Origin: Arthrobacter terricola
Lineage (GTDB): Bacteria; Actinomycetota; Actinomycetes; Actinomycetales; Micrococcaceae
Direction of reading: 5' to 3'
DNA length: 64,000 nt
Assembly (NCBI RefSeq): GCF_004354015.1
Contig: NZ_SMRU01000017.1
Span: 1-64,000, forward strand
Positions 25,346 through 32,970 of the stretch are shown in pieces. Each line of letters opens with the position of its first letter. Positions within the stretch are counted from its first letter, which is position 1. Made by a program: the position numbers and the translations under genes. Under the pieces are notes generated by a model. The model ran no database searches. It was given only the letters and a program-made list of their open reading frames with translations, and was not told the DNA's origin.

Positions 25346-25828
25346 ATGGTTGAGACCACCCTTTCTGGCGCAGCGCAGCACCAGATCCTCAAGAACGACT
25401 ACGCCTCTGAGTGGATGGGCCTTGAGGTGCTCAAAGTCAGTGACGGGCACGCCACCGTCCGCATGACCCTGCGCCAGGAAATGCTCAACGGCTTCGGCAT
25501 GGCCCACGGCGGAATGATCTTCGCCTTCGCCGACTCCGCGTTCGCCCTCGCCTGCAACCCGGCCAACCCCACGCCGTCGGAAGCCGACACCATCACCGTG
25601 GCTGCCGGCGTCGACATCAACTTCCTCAAGCCGGCCTATCAAGGCCAGGTGATCACCGCCGTCGCAGACCGCCGCGCCAACAGCGGACGCAGCGGACTGT
25701 ACGACATCCAGATCTTCGCGATCGACAAAACGGAACTGGCAGCCTCCGGCTCACCCCAGGATCCGGGCAGCTACGGCGAGCTCATCGCCGAGTTCCGTGG
25801 CCGCAGCCGCACAATCTCCAAGAAGTAG
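25346..25828 (+). CDS. paaI: phenylacetate-pathway acyl-CoA thioesterase PaaI
   Basis: Hotdog-fold thioesterase of 160 residues. The catalytic region is NGFGMAHGGMIFAFADSAFA with His54, Gly55-Gly56 and Asp63, as in PaaI enzymes that hydrolyse dead-end hydroxyphenylacetyl-CoA and release CoA in phenylacetate catabolism. Cytoplasmic. GGAGG lies 10 nt before the ATG. Followed 7 bp later by paaK in one operon and controlled by the palindrome upstream. Confidence 0.92.
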   Translation: MVETTLSGAAQHQILKNDYASEWMGLEVLKVSDGHATVRMTLRQEMLNGFGMAHGGMIFAFADSAFALACNPANPTPSEADTITVAAGVDINFLKPAYQGQVITAVADRRANSGRSGLYDIQIFAIDKTELAASGSPQDPGSYGELIAEFRGRSRTISKK

Positions 25829-25835
25829 GAAGACC

Positions 25836-27176
25836 ATGACACAGAACACCGTCGCCGCTCCGGACGCCCCCGTGCTGGATCGCGAAGAAACCATCTCCCG
25901 CGACGAACTCGAGGCCCTGCAGCTCAGCCGCCTCCAGCACACTGTGGCCTACGCCTACGACCGCGTCCCCCTGTACAAGCGCAAATTCGACGACGCCGGC
26001 ATCCACCCGAGCGATCTTCGCGAACTGTCCGACCTCGGCAAGTTCCCCTTCACCACCAAGGAAGACCTGCGCCAGGAATACCCCTTCGGCATGTTCGCCG
26101 TGCCCCAGAACGAAGTAGCCCGCGTCCACGCGAGCTCGGGCACCACGGGCCGGCCAACCGTCGTCGGGTACACGAAGAACGACCTCGCCAACTGGGCGGG
26201 CCTCGTTGCGCGTTCACTCCGGGCTTCCGGCGTGCGACCCGGCATGAAGGTCCACAACGCCTACGGCTACGGATTGTTCACCGGCGGGCTTGGCGCACAC
26301 GCGGGAGCCGAAGCGCTCGGCTGCACCGTCATCCCGATGTCCGGCGGGCAGACCGAACGCCAGATCCAGCTCATCCAGGACTTCAAACCGGACGCGATCC
26401 TCGCGACGCCCACGTACCTACTCACCATCGCCGACGCCATGGCGCACATGGGAGTGGATCCGGCGTCGACCTCGCTCAAGTACGCCGTGCTGGGCGCCGA
26501 GCCGTGGACCGAAGAAATGCGCCACGAACTCGAAACCACCATGAACATCAAAGCCTGCGACATCTACGGCCTCTCCGAAGTCATGGGTCCCGGCGTCGCT
26601 GGCGAAGCGGTGGAAACCCAGGACGGTTGCCACATCTGGGAAGACCACTTCCGCCCGGAAATCATCGACGCGTTCAACCCCGTGGTGGGTACCGACGCGG
26701 TACTGCCCGACGGCGAACCCGGCGAGCTGGTGTTCACCTCGCTCACCAAGGAAGCTCTGCCAATTATCCGTTACCGCACCAAGGACCTGACGCGGCTGTT
26801 GCCCGGAACGGCACGTCCCGCGCACCGCCGCATGGGCCGCATCACCGGCCGTAGCGACGACATGATCATCCTCCGCGGCGTGAACCTCTTCCCCTCGCAG
26901 ATCGAGGAAATCGCCCTGCGCATCCCCGAGCTCAGCCCGCACTTCCAGCTCGAACTCACGCGCCCGGAAGGCAAGCGCATGGATTCGATGACGGTCCGGA
27001 TCGAACGGCGTGAGACTGTAACGGTCGAGCAGAGTGCGACGGCGGCACGCGCCTTGCAGGAGCAAATCAAGATCCACGTGGGTTCTTCGTGCACGGTGGA
27101 CGTCGTGGAGCCCGGCTCGCTCGAGCGGTCCAACGGCAAGCTGCGGCGCGTCTACGACCTGCGTCCAAAGAGGTAA
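25836..27176 (+). CDS. paaK: phenylacetate-CoA ligase
   Basis: AMP-forming ligase of 446 residues that activates phenylacetate to phenylacetyl-CoA, the first step of the pathway. The P-loop-like motif is SSGTTGRPT (100-108). IYGLSEVMGPGVAGE and the hinge region GRITGRSDDMIILRGVNLFP are characteristic of PaaK. The adenylation C-terminal lysine lies in ERSNGKLRRV. ATG 25836 has AGGAAG upstream; a 13-codon extension would overlap paaI. Co-transcribed with paaI; paaR follows. Confidence 0.95.
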   Translation: MTQNTVAAPDAPVLDREETISRDELEALQLSRLQHTVAYAYDRVPLYKRKFDDAGIHPSDLRELSDLGKFPFTTKEDLRQEYPFGMFAVPQNEVARVHASSGTTGRPTVVGYTKNDLANWAGLVARSLRASGVRPGMKVHNAYGYGLFTGGLGAHAGAEALGCTVIPMSGGQTERQIQLIQDFKPDAILATPTYLLTIADAMAHMGVDPASTSLKYAVLGAEPWTEEMRHELETTMNIKACDIYGLSEVMGPGVAGEAVETQDGCHIWEDHFRPEIIDAFNPVVGTDAVLPDGEPGELVFTSLTKEALPIIRYRTKDLTRLLPGTARPAHRRMGRITGRSDDMIILRGVNLFPSQIEEIALRIPELSPHFQLELTRPEGKRMDSMTVRIERRETVTVEQSATAARALQEQIKIHVGSSCTVDVVEPGSLERSNGKLRRVYDLRPKR

Positions 27177-27218
27177 CGTACCGCCGCGTGGCGGGTCCAA
27201 CCGACCGTTCATGAGAAA

Positions 27219-27830
27219 ATGGCCAGCATGCCTAGCGAAACAGCAACCAAGCGGGGACGCCCCGGATACGACCAGCAATCGGTGCTGCTCATCGCCGTCG
27301 ACGTCTTCAACCGCCACGGTTACGACGCGACGTCGATGGGCATCCTGGCCGAAAACCTCGGGATCTCAAAGTCTGCCATTTACCACCACGTACCGTCCAA
27401 GGGCGATCTTCTGAAGCTCGCCCTTGAGCACGCATTGGGTGGGCTTGAGGCCATCCTGGAACAGCCGGAGGCGGTCACTGGTGCGGCCGACGCGCGGCTT
27501 GAATTCGTGCTGCGGCAGACCATCGCGGTGCTGGTGGAGAGGCTGCCGTTCGTTACGCTGCTCCTGCGCCTGCGGGGCAACACAGACATCGAACGCGACG
27601 CCTTGGAACGCCGTCGGGCTTTCGACCACAAGGTAGCCGCGCTCATTTCCGACGCCCGGGAAGAAGGCACGCTGCGCCAGGACATCGACCCCCGCACCGT
27701 GACCCGGCTCCTGTTCGGGACCATCAACTCGATCGTGGAGTGGTACAAGCCGGGCGGATCCCTGTCCCCCGAGCGCCTCGCCGACGACGTCATCACCATG
27801 GCGTTCGACGGCCTCCACGCGTCGGTGTAG
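27219..27830 (+). CDS. paaR: TetR-family regulator, probable PaaR
   Basis: Repressor of 203 residues with an N-terminal helix-turn-helix (ATSMGILAENLGISKSAIYH followed by HVPSKGDLL). The C-terminal domain (TRLLFGTINSIVEWYKPGGS) fits the TetR_C group of PaaR, which binds phenylacetyl-CoA. It directly follows paaK. Three similar palindromes in the window, before paaI, paaZ and the thiolase gene, are its likely operators. Start ATG 27219 or 27228; no strong RBS separates them. Confidence 0.85.
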   Translation: MASMPSETATKRGRPGYDQQSVLLIAVDVFNRHGYDATSMGILAENLGISKSAIYHHVPSKGDLLKLALEHALGGLEAILEQPEAVTGAADARLEFVLRQTIAVLVERLPFVTLLLRLRGNTDIERDALERRRAFDHKVAALISDAREEGTLRQDIDPRTVTRLLFGTINSIVEWYKPGGSLSPERLADDVITMAFDGLHASV

Positions 27831-27847
27831 CACCCCCGGTTCGCCAT

Positions 27848-27932
27848 TCCCGCACGCCCGCTCACGTCCGGCGCCCTGTCCTCCAACGCTCGCTCACACA
27901 TACGGCCAGATGACAGAACGCTCGCTCACTAA
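27848..27932 (-). repeat. 32-bp repeat array C (three units)
   Basis: On the minus strand the core GTGAGCGRGCGT starts at 27929, 27897 and 27865, exactly 32 bp apart, while the 17-20 bp between cores differ in each unit. The unit at 27929 forms one arm of the terminator hairpin that follows. Confidence 0.85.
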
Positions 27933-27950
27933 AAGTGAACGAGCGTTCTG
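27914..27950. terminator. hairpin between paaR and the glyoxalase gene
   Basis: CAGAACGCTCG (27914-27924) pairs with CGAGCGTTCTG (27940-27950), extended by CAC/GTG nearer the loop. It serves the converging paaR and glyoxalase genes. One arm coincides with a unit of the 32-bp repeat family. Confidence 0.75.
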
Positions 27951-27975
27951 CGTACTTTGGGTGCTTTTCAGTCAA

Positions 27976-28383
27976 TCAGAGCTGGTATTCGGCTTGGATG
28001 CCAAGGCTTTCATGAACGCAGAGGACGTTGTTTTCCGTGTCCATGAACCAGGCGCAACGATCGGCGTCGGTAGTACAAATGTGGTGTTCGGTCTTGAGAT
28101 CGGGGAGATCGTAATCCCGGAATTCGACGCCGCTCGCCTCCATTTCGTCGACTGTCCGCTCGATGTCGCTGACTTCAAAGGAAAGGGCAGTGTGCGATGA
28201 GTGCATGCCGTCCTTGATGGGCATCAACTGCAGCATGGGGCCGCCTTCGATGCCAAACAAATCATTTCCATCCCAAGTCATGCCGCGATGAGGAAGGCCG
28301 AGTTTCTCTGCGTAAAAGCTGCGGGCTCGGGCTACGTCGTCGACGGGCAAGACGGTTGTGGCTGTTCTGAGTGCTAGGTTCAC
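27976..28383 (-). CDS. VOC/glyoxalase-fold protein
   Basis: Protein of 135 residues with the vicinal oxygen chelate fold: NLALRTATTVLPVDDVARAR, FYAEKLGLPHRGMTWDGNDL, then a second half ending ENNVLCVHESLGIQAEYQL. Glyoxalases, dioxygenases and resistance proteins share the fold; substrate unknown. GTG 28383 follows a strong AGGAGGTG; the longer frame reading into the repeat array is not supported. Confidence 0.82.
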   Translation of the reverse strand: MNLALRTATTVLPVDDVARARSFYAEKLGLPHRGMTWDGNDLFGIEGGPMLQLMPIKDGMHSSHTALSFEVSDIERTVDEMEASGVEFRDYDLPDLKTEHHICTTDADRCAWFMDTENNVLCVHESLGIQAEYQL

Positions 28384-28436
28384 TTCGCCACCTCCTACGC
28401 TGAAAATCTTACGCCGGGCGGGCGCGGAAAGAACTT

Positions 28437-28515
28437 GTGAGCGAGCGCCGGCCCAAAACCCGACATACATGAGCAAGCGCCGGCCCAAAACCCGCCAGAC
28501 GTGAGCGAGCGTCGG
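28437..28515 (+). repeat. 32-bp repeat array D (three units)
   Basis: Cores start at 28437 (GTGAGCGAGCGCCGG), 28469 (ATGAGCAAGCGCCGG) and 28501 (GTGAGCGAGCGTCGG), exactly 32 bp apart. The following GCCCAAAACCCG is also shared by the first two units. Lies between the glyoxalase gene and the paaZ stop codon. Confidence 0.88.
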
Positions 28516-28522
28516 AAGGGGG

Positions 28523-30619
28523 CTACTTCTCGACGAGGGTCAGCACGTCGTAGGTGGCCACGATTTCGTCATTCTGGTTGGTGAGCACGGCGTCCCAAGC
28601 AACCTCTCCATACGAGTCGGTCTCGCGTGGGGTGATCTTCTTGGCGGTAAGGGTGACCCGGATGGAATCGCCTGCCGCCACCGGCGTGATGAATCGCAGG
28701 TTCTCGAGACCGTAGTTGGCCAGCACGGGACCCGGCGCGGGCTCCACGAACAGTCCGGCCGCCCAGCTCAGCAGCAAATACCCGTGGGCGACGATTCCCG
28801 GGAAGAACGGGTTTGCTTCCGCGGCTTCCTGGTTGGTGTGGGCGTAGAAGGTGTCGCCGGTGGAATTGGCGAAGGCCGTGATGTCCTCCAGCGTGACTTG
28901 CCGCAGCTCGGAGCGCACGGCGTCGCCAATCCGCAGCGAGTCGAGCGACTTCCGGAACGGGTGGGTGCCTTCGGTCTCCACCGTGAAGTTGCGGTCAGCG
29001 CCAGTGTGCCAGACGCCCGTCACCGCGGTCAGCATGTTGGGAGATCCCTGGATGGCGGTGCGCTGCATGTGGTGCATGACAGAACGGATACCGCCAAGCT
29101 CTTCGCCGCCGCCCGCACGTCCGGGGCCGCCATGGACAAGGTGCGGTACGGGTGAGCCGTGGCCGGTCGACGAGCGGGCGTCCTCCCGGTTGAGCATCAG
29201 GACACGGCCATGGTGCGCCGCGATTCCGGTGACCAGCGTGGCGGCGACCGCGGGATCGTTCGTGCATACGGATGCGACGAGCGAACCGCCACCGCGGGCG
29301 GCGAGGCGGACGGCGTCGTCGAGGTCCGAATACCCGATCACCGACGAAACCGGACCAAAGGCCTCCAACGAGTGGACGGCTTCTGAGTCCACGTCAGCCC
29401 AGCTCAGGACGACCGGCGACATGAATGCGCCTCCCTCGACGACGCCCACCGCGCCGCCCTGAGAGGTGACCGACGGCGAATCAAGGGTTCCGTACGCGAG
29501 CTCACCGCCGGCGTCGAGCATTGACTGGACGGCGGCGCGGACATCGGCGAGTTGCTCGAGCGACGCGAGGGCGCCCATCGTGACGCCGTCCGCACGAGGA
29601 TCGCCGAGCACGACGCGTTCGTCAACCCGCGCGCCGATGGCGGCAACGACGTCGGACACCAACTCCCGGGGCACGATGGTGCGGCGGATCGAGGTGCACT
29701 TCTGCCCGGCCTTGACCGTCATCTCGGTGACGACGGACTTAATGAAGGCGTCGAATTCGGGGGTGCCGGGAACGGCGTCGGGCCCGAGGATCGCGGCGTT
29801 GAGCGAATCGGTTTCCGAGGTGAAACGGACGCCGCCCTGGACCACGTTGGGGTGGGATTTCAGGGAGTTGGCCGTCGACGCCGATCCCGTGAATGCGAGG
29901 AGGTCCCGGTAGTCGAGGTGGTCCAGAAGGTTGCGGGCCGAGCCCGAAATGAGCTGGAGCGAGCCTTCGGGCAGGATCCCGGAATCGACAATTGCCCGGA
30001 CCACTGCCGCGGCGACGTAGCCCGTGGGGGTAGCCGGCTTCACGATAGTGGGGACGCCTGCGATGAACGCGGGCGCGAATTTCTCGAGCATGCCCCACAC
30101 GGGGAAGTTGAACGCGTTGATCTGCGCCGCGACGCCGGGGATGCGGGTGTAAATGTGCTCGCCGGCGAATGATCCGTCGCGCGAGAGGATTTCCATGGGC
30201 CCGTCCACGACGACCTGCGAGTTCGGCAGTTCGCGGCGTCCCTTGGAGCCGAAGGTGAACAGCACGCCGATACCGCCGTCGATGTCCACCATCGAGTCGA
30301 TCTTGGTGGCCCCGGTCTTGAAGGACCATTCGTAGAATTCCTCGCGGCGGCCGTTGAGGTACTGGGCAAGTTCCTTGAGCTTGAGCGCGCGCTGGTGGAA
30401 CGTCAGTTTGCCGAGTTCCCGCTGGCCGACGGTTCGGCCGTAGTTGACGACGCCGGCCAGGTCCAGTCCGTCGGTGTTGACCGTTGCGAGGACCTCGCCT
30501 GTGCTGGCATCGCGGACGGGGATGCCCGCGCCGCCGCTTGGGGTCCACCATGCGCCTTGGACAAAACTGGGCACGGTTTCAACAGCTGTGGCTTCCGGAG
30601 CGACTGCGGTACTGGTCAT
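28523..30619 (-). CDS. paaZ: bifunctional oxepin-CoA hydrolase / semialdehyde dehydrogenase PaaZ
   Basis: Two-domain enzyme of 698 residues that opens the oxepin-CoA ring and oxidises the resulting semialdehyde to 3-oxo-5,6-dehydrosuberyl-CoA. The N-terminal aldehyde dehydrogenase (residues 1 to about 530) has FNFPVWGMLEKFAPAFIAGV and the catalytic Cys in VKAGQKCTSIRRT. The C-terminal MaoC-like hotdog hydratase (about 550-698) shows DITAFANSTGDTFYAHTNQE and PGIVAHGYLLLSWAAGLFV. ATG 30619 has GGAAGGA; the frame runs further but is unsupported. Transcribed separately behind its own PaaR-type operator. Confidence 0.95.
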   Translation of the reverse strand: MTSTAVAPEATAVETVPSFVQGAWWTPSGGAGIPVRDASTGEVLATVNTDGLDLAGVVNYGRTVGQRELGKLTFHQRALKLKELAQYLNGRREEFYEWSFKTGATKIDSMVDIDGGIGVLFTFGSKGRRELPNSQVVVDGPMEILSRDGSFAGEHIYTRIPGVAAQINAFNFPVWGMLEKFAPAFIAGVPTIVKPATPTGYVAAAVVRAIVDSGILPEGSLQLISGSARNLLDHLDYRDLLAFTGSASTANSLKSHPNVVQGGVRFTSETDSLNAAILGPDAVPGTPEFDAFIKSVVTEMTVKAGQKCTSIRRTIVPRELVSDVVAAIGARVDERVVLGDPRADGVTMGALASLEQLADVRAAVQSMLDAGGELAYGTLDSPSVTSQGGAVGVVEGGAFMSPVVLSWADVDSEAVHSLEAFGPVSSVIGYSDLDDAVRLAARGGGSLVASVCTNDPAVAATLVTGIAAHHGRVLMLNREDARSSTGHGSPVPHLVHGGPGRAGGGEELGGIRSVMHHMQRTAIQGSPNMLTAVTGVWHTGADRNFTVETEGTHPFRKSLDSLRIGDAVRSELRQVTLEDITAFANSTGDTFYAHTNQEAAEANPFFPGIVAHGYLLLSWAAGLFVEPAPGPVLANYGLENLRFITPVAAGDSIRVTLTAKKITPRETDSYGEVAWDAVLTNQNDEIVATYDVLTLVEK

Positions 30620-30671
30620 CGTCGACGGGTCCTTCCAAGGCACGGGCAAGATACGGATTGAACGGCCGCAA

Positions 30672-30695
30672 ATTACTGACCGGCCGTTCGGTAAT
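30672..30695. promoter_or_regulatory. PaaR-type operator upstream of paaZ
   Basis: An imperfect palindrome ATTACTGACCGG / CCGTTCGGTAAT (10 of 12 pairs match) lies 53 bp before the paaZ start, between it and the phosphatase gene. It matches the palindromes before paaI and the thiolase gene. Confidence 0.7.
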
Positions 30696-30729
30696 ATTCC
30701 CAGAATACATGAGAGCCCCGGTCTGCACA

Positions 30730-31500
30730 CTAGTTCCGCAGCGTACGACGACGGCGCGCGGCCGGCTTGGGCTGTACAGGCACCGCAGGCGCGGCCAGCT
30801 TCGCCCGTAGTGCGGCGACCTGTTCGACAGACAGCGAGTTGTCCGCCAGGAAGGCGGCAGTGTCCAGATGACCCACGAACTCCAACAAGCTGGCGGTCCG
30901 CGACGCCAGCATCCTTTCCAACGCCTCGTCTTCCAGGAATCCGTCATGAGCATGCGGGGCGGGGTGATTGCGGTGCCGTTCATTGATTCCGCGCATCCCT
31001 TGCTGGTATCCGCGGACGATTTCCTCGTCGTCGACGCCCGCCAAATTCTGCAGCATCACCGCAATGATCCCGCTGCGATCCCGCCCCGCCGCGCAATGGA
31101 TCACCACGCCGCCCGGTGCCGCGGCAATGGCCTGGAACACCGCCGCGAGCTTATCCGGGAAGATGCGAAGGTAGTCGGCATAGTGCGCGGGGTCTTTGAG
31201 ATAGGGGCCGAAAAGTTCGGTGAACTCTTCGCTGTCCGGGTCCTCGGTGGGGCAATGAACGATCTCGAACCGCGACGTTACTTCCGGGGAAACCTGCGGG
31301 TCAGTGTCGCGCGGCTGCTGCTCACGCAAGGTGCGCAAATCGATCACGGTGCGGACGCCGTCGTCGTACATTTGCTGCCAACCGACTTCGGTGAGCCACT
31401 CCCGCCGCCCCATCCGATAAACGCTGCCCACTATATGCCAAGCGTTCACGGCGCCATCCCAGCGGACACCTGACTGCGCGACCGAAACCATCCGATCCAT
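30730..31500 (-). CDS. tyrosine/serine phosphatase (Y_phosphatase3 type)
   Basis: Protein of 256 residues with the phosphatase P-loop HCAAGRDRSGI (Cys-x5-Arg), as in actinobacterial PtpB-like dual-specificity phosphatases. RMGRREWLTEVGWQQMYDDG near the N-terminus and VRTVIDLRTLREQQP (the general DLR motif) support this. The C-terminus is basic. Substrate unknown: phosphoproteins or phosphoinositides in relatives. It stops 35 bp before the paaZ operator and has a weak TTAGCT box 7 nt before its ATG. Confidence 0.85.
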   Translation of the reverse strand: MDRMVSVAQSGVRWDGAVNAWHIVGSVYRMGRREWLTEVGWQQMYDDGVRTVIDLRTLREQQPRDTDPQVSPEVTSRFEIVHCPTEDPDSEEFTELFGPYLKDPAHYADYLRIFPDKLAAVFQAIAAAPGGVVIHCAAGRDRSGIIAVMLQNLAGVDDEEIVRGYQQGMRGINERHRNHPAPHAHDGFLEDEALERMLASRTASLLEFVGHLDTAAFLADNSLSVEQVAALRAKLAAPAVPVQPKPAARRRRTLRN

Positions 31501-31532
31501 ACCGCACAGCTAATCACAGGAGGCCGCAAGAC

Positions 31533-31695
31533 GTGAGCAGGGGTGGGGGAAAAGCCCGCCAGACGTGAGCGGGCGTCAAAACACGCCCGACAAAACCCGA
31601 CGCCAGCTCACATATGACACCCCTCCGGCTAACCCTCGCGCACATCACGTGAGCGCGCGTCGAGGAAAAGGCGGTCAGACGTGAGCGGGGGTGGG
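31533..31695. repeat. 32-bp repeat array E with degenerate 116-bp-type block
   Basis: Plus-strand cores start at 31533, 31565, 31649 and 31681 (two pairs, each 32 bp apart). An inverted unit (GACGCCAGCTCAC) has its first base at 31611. Between them, ATATGACACCCC and the sequence onward to GCGCACATCACGTGAGC repeat the 116-bp unit of array B in diverged form. This fills the 300-bp gap between the phosphatase and LacI genes together with the operator below. Confidence 0.85.
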
Positions 31696-31734
31696 TGGTT
31701 GCGCGGGATTCGTGATCCATGTCATACTCTTTCT

Positions 31735-31759
31735 CGATACGCATCGACGATACGTATCG
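31735..31759. promoter_or_regulatory. paired LacI-type operators before the regulator gene
   Basis: CGATACGCATCG (31735-31746) and the perfect palindrome CGATACGTATCG (31748-31759) lie 13 bp apart. The same pair type precedes the sugar-binding protein gene at 32886, so the LacI protein probably controls both itself and the operon. Confidence 0.75.
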
Positions 31760-31807
31760 ACGGATATGATTCACCGAGAACATATGAGCGACGAGGAGGC
31801 CCGGAAC

Positions 31808-32821
31808 ATGCCTACGAGCAAGGATGTGGCCCTGGCAGCCGGCGTCGCGCAGAGCACGGTTTCGTACGTGCTGAGCGGCAAGCGACCCATTTCCGAGAAA
31901 ACCCGGAAAAAGGTCGAGGCCGCCATCGAGCAGCTCACCTACCAACCCAACGCCGGTGCCCGTGCTTTGGCAGGGCGCAGGACCCACGTGATCGGCTTGG
32001 TCATTCCGTTCATTCCAGAGCTGGAAATGGGATCGATCATGGAATTCGTCTCCGTGATCGCAAGCACGGCGCGGCAATTCGACCACGACATTCTCCTGGT
32101 CACGGACGACGAAGGTGCCGCAGGATTGCACCGGGTCGTCGGGCAGCAGATTTGCGACGGCCTGATCCTCATGCAGATTGAGGACGAGGACGAACGCCTC
32201 CCTGTGGCCCGAAACCTGAATGTCCCGGTGGTGCTGATCGGCATCCCCCGCGACCCCTCCGGTCTGGTCTGCATCGACGCCGACTTCGAAATGGCAGGTG
32301 AGCACTCCGTCCGGGATCTCGCAACGGCCGGCCATTCCGTGATTTCCGTCATTAACTGGCAGCCCGCAGTGATGGACCGGCACGTGAACTACGTCGACCG
32401 GTTCATGCACGGCACGGATGTCGCGGCGGAAGCACTGGGCGTAACCGTGCTCCATCTTCCAGGCGGGACCGACCGCGCCACCATTTCCGAATCGGTCGAC
32501 AAGGCCCTCGCCAGCACCACCGGCAAGCCCGCATTCATCGCCCCCGATCGCACCATTCAGGACATCCTGCGCCGGATCCTGGGCAGCCGGGGATTGACTC
32601 CCGGCGTCGATGTTTCCGTCATCGGCAGCGCCTCGCCCACGCTCGCCGAGCTCCAACCCATTCCGCTTACCACCATCGACTTGCGGCCGGCCGAAGTATC
32701 CCGGCGAGCAGTCAAAATCATGTGCGAACTCCTCGAAAACGACTCCCAAGGACCACACGAATCCCTGGAACTGGTACCAACGGTCATAACGCACCGCTCC
32801 AGCACGCTCCGCCCGCAGTGA
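31808..32821 (+). CDS. LacI-family transcriptional regulator
   Basis: Repressor of 337 residues. The N-terminal helix-turn-helix (KDVALAAGVAQSTVSYVLSG) and hinge helix (ARALAGRRTHVIGLVIP) are followed by a sugar-binding periplasmic-protein-like domain. ATG 31808 has GAGGAGG about 8 nt upstream; earlier ATGs at 31766 and 31784 lack it. Adjacent to a sugar ABC importer operon, with matching paired operators upstream of both; sugar-induced derepression is expected. Confidence 0.9.
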   Translation: MPTSKDVALAAGVAQSTVSYVLSGKRPISEKTRKKVEAAIEQLTYQPNAGARALAGRRTHVIGLVIPFIPELEMGSIMEFVSVIASTARQFDHDILLVTDDEGAAGLHRVVGQQICDGLILMQIEDEDERLPVARNLNVPVVLIGIPRDPSGLVCIDADFEMAGEHSVRDLATAGHSVISVINWQPAVMDRHVNYVDRFMHGTDVAAEALGVTVLHLPGGTDRATISESVDKALASTTGKPAFIAPDRTIQDILRRILGSRGLTPGVDVSVIGSASPTLAELQPIPLTTIDLRPAEVSRRAVKIMCELLENDSQGPHESLELVPTVITHRSSTLRPQ

Positions 32822-32885
32822 CTCGCCACCCCTGATCCACACTCCGGCAACAAGCACGCCCCAGCAACAGTCATCGAATAACTAT

Positions 32886-32910
32886 CGATACGCATCGTCG
32901 ATACGCATCG
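32886..32910. promoter_or_regulatory. paired LacI-type operators before the sugar operon
   Basis: CGATACGCATCG occurs at 32886-32897 and again at 32899-32910, 13 bp apart, about 60 bp before the binding-protein start. Confidence 0.75.
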
Positions 32911-32970
32911 ATGAATGACAAATGACAACCGACACCCCCACCCACCAACAACCCACCAAAGGACCAGACA

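Noticed and set aside
16470..31695. CRISPR-like arrays
   Set aside because: The 32-bp phase with a conserved core and variable filler looks superficially CRISPR-like, but cores are only 12-15 bp, units are few, orientation varies, the filler is sometimes conserved, and there are no cas genes.
31514..32857. 447-codon minus-strand frame opposite the LacI gene
   Set aside because: Runs through the repeat array and operators; the plus strand encodes a clear LacI protein.
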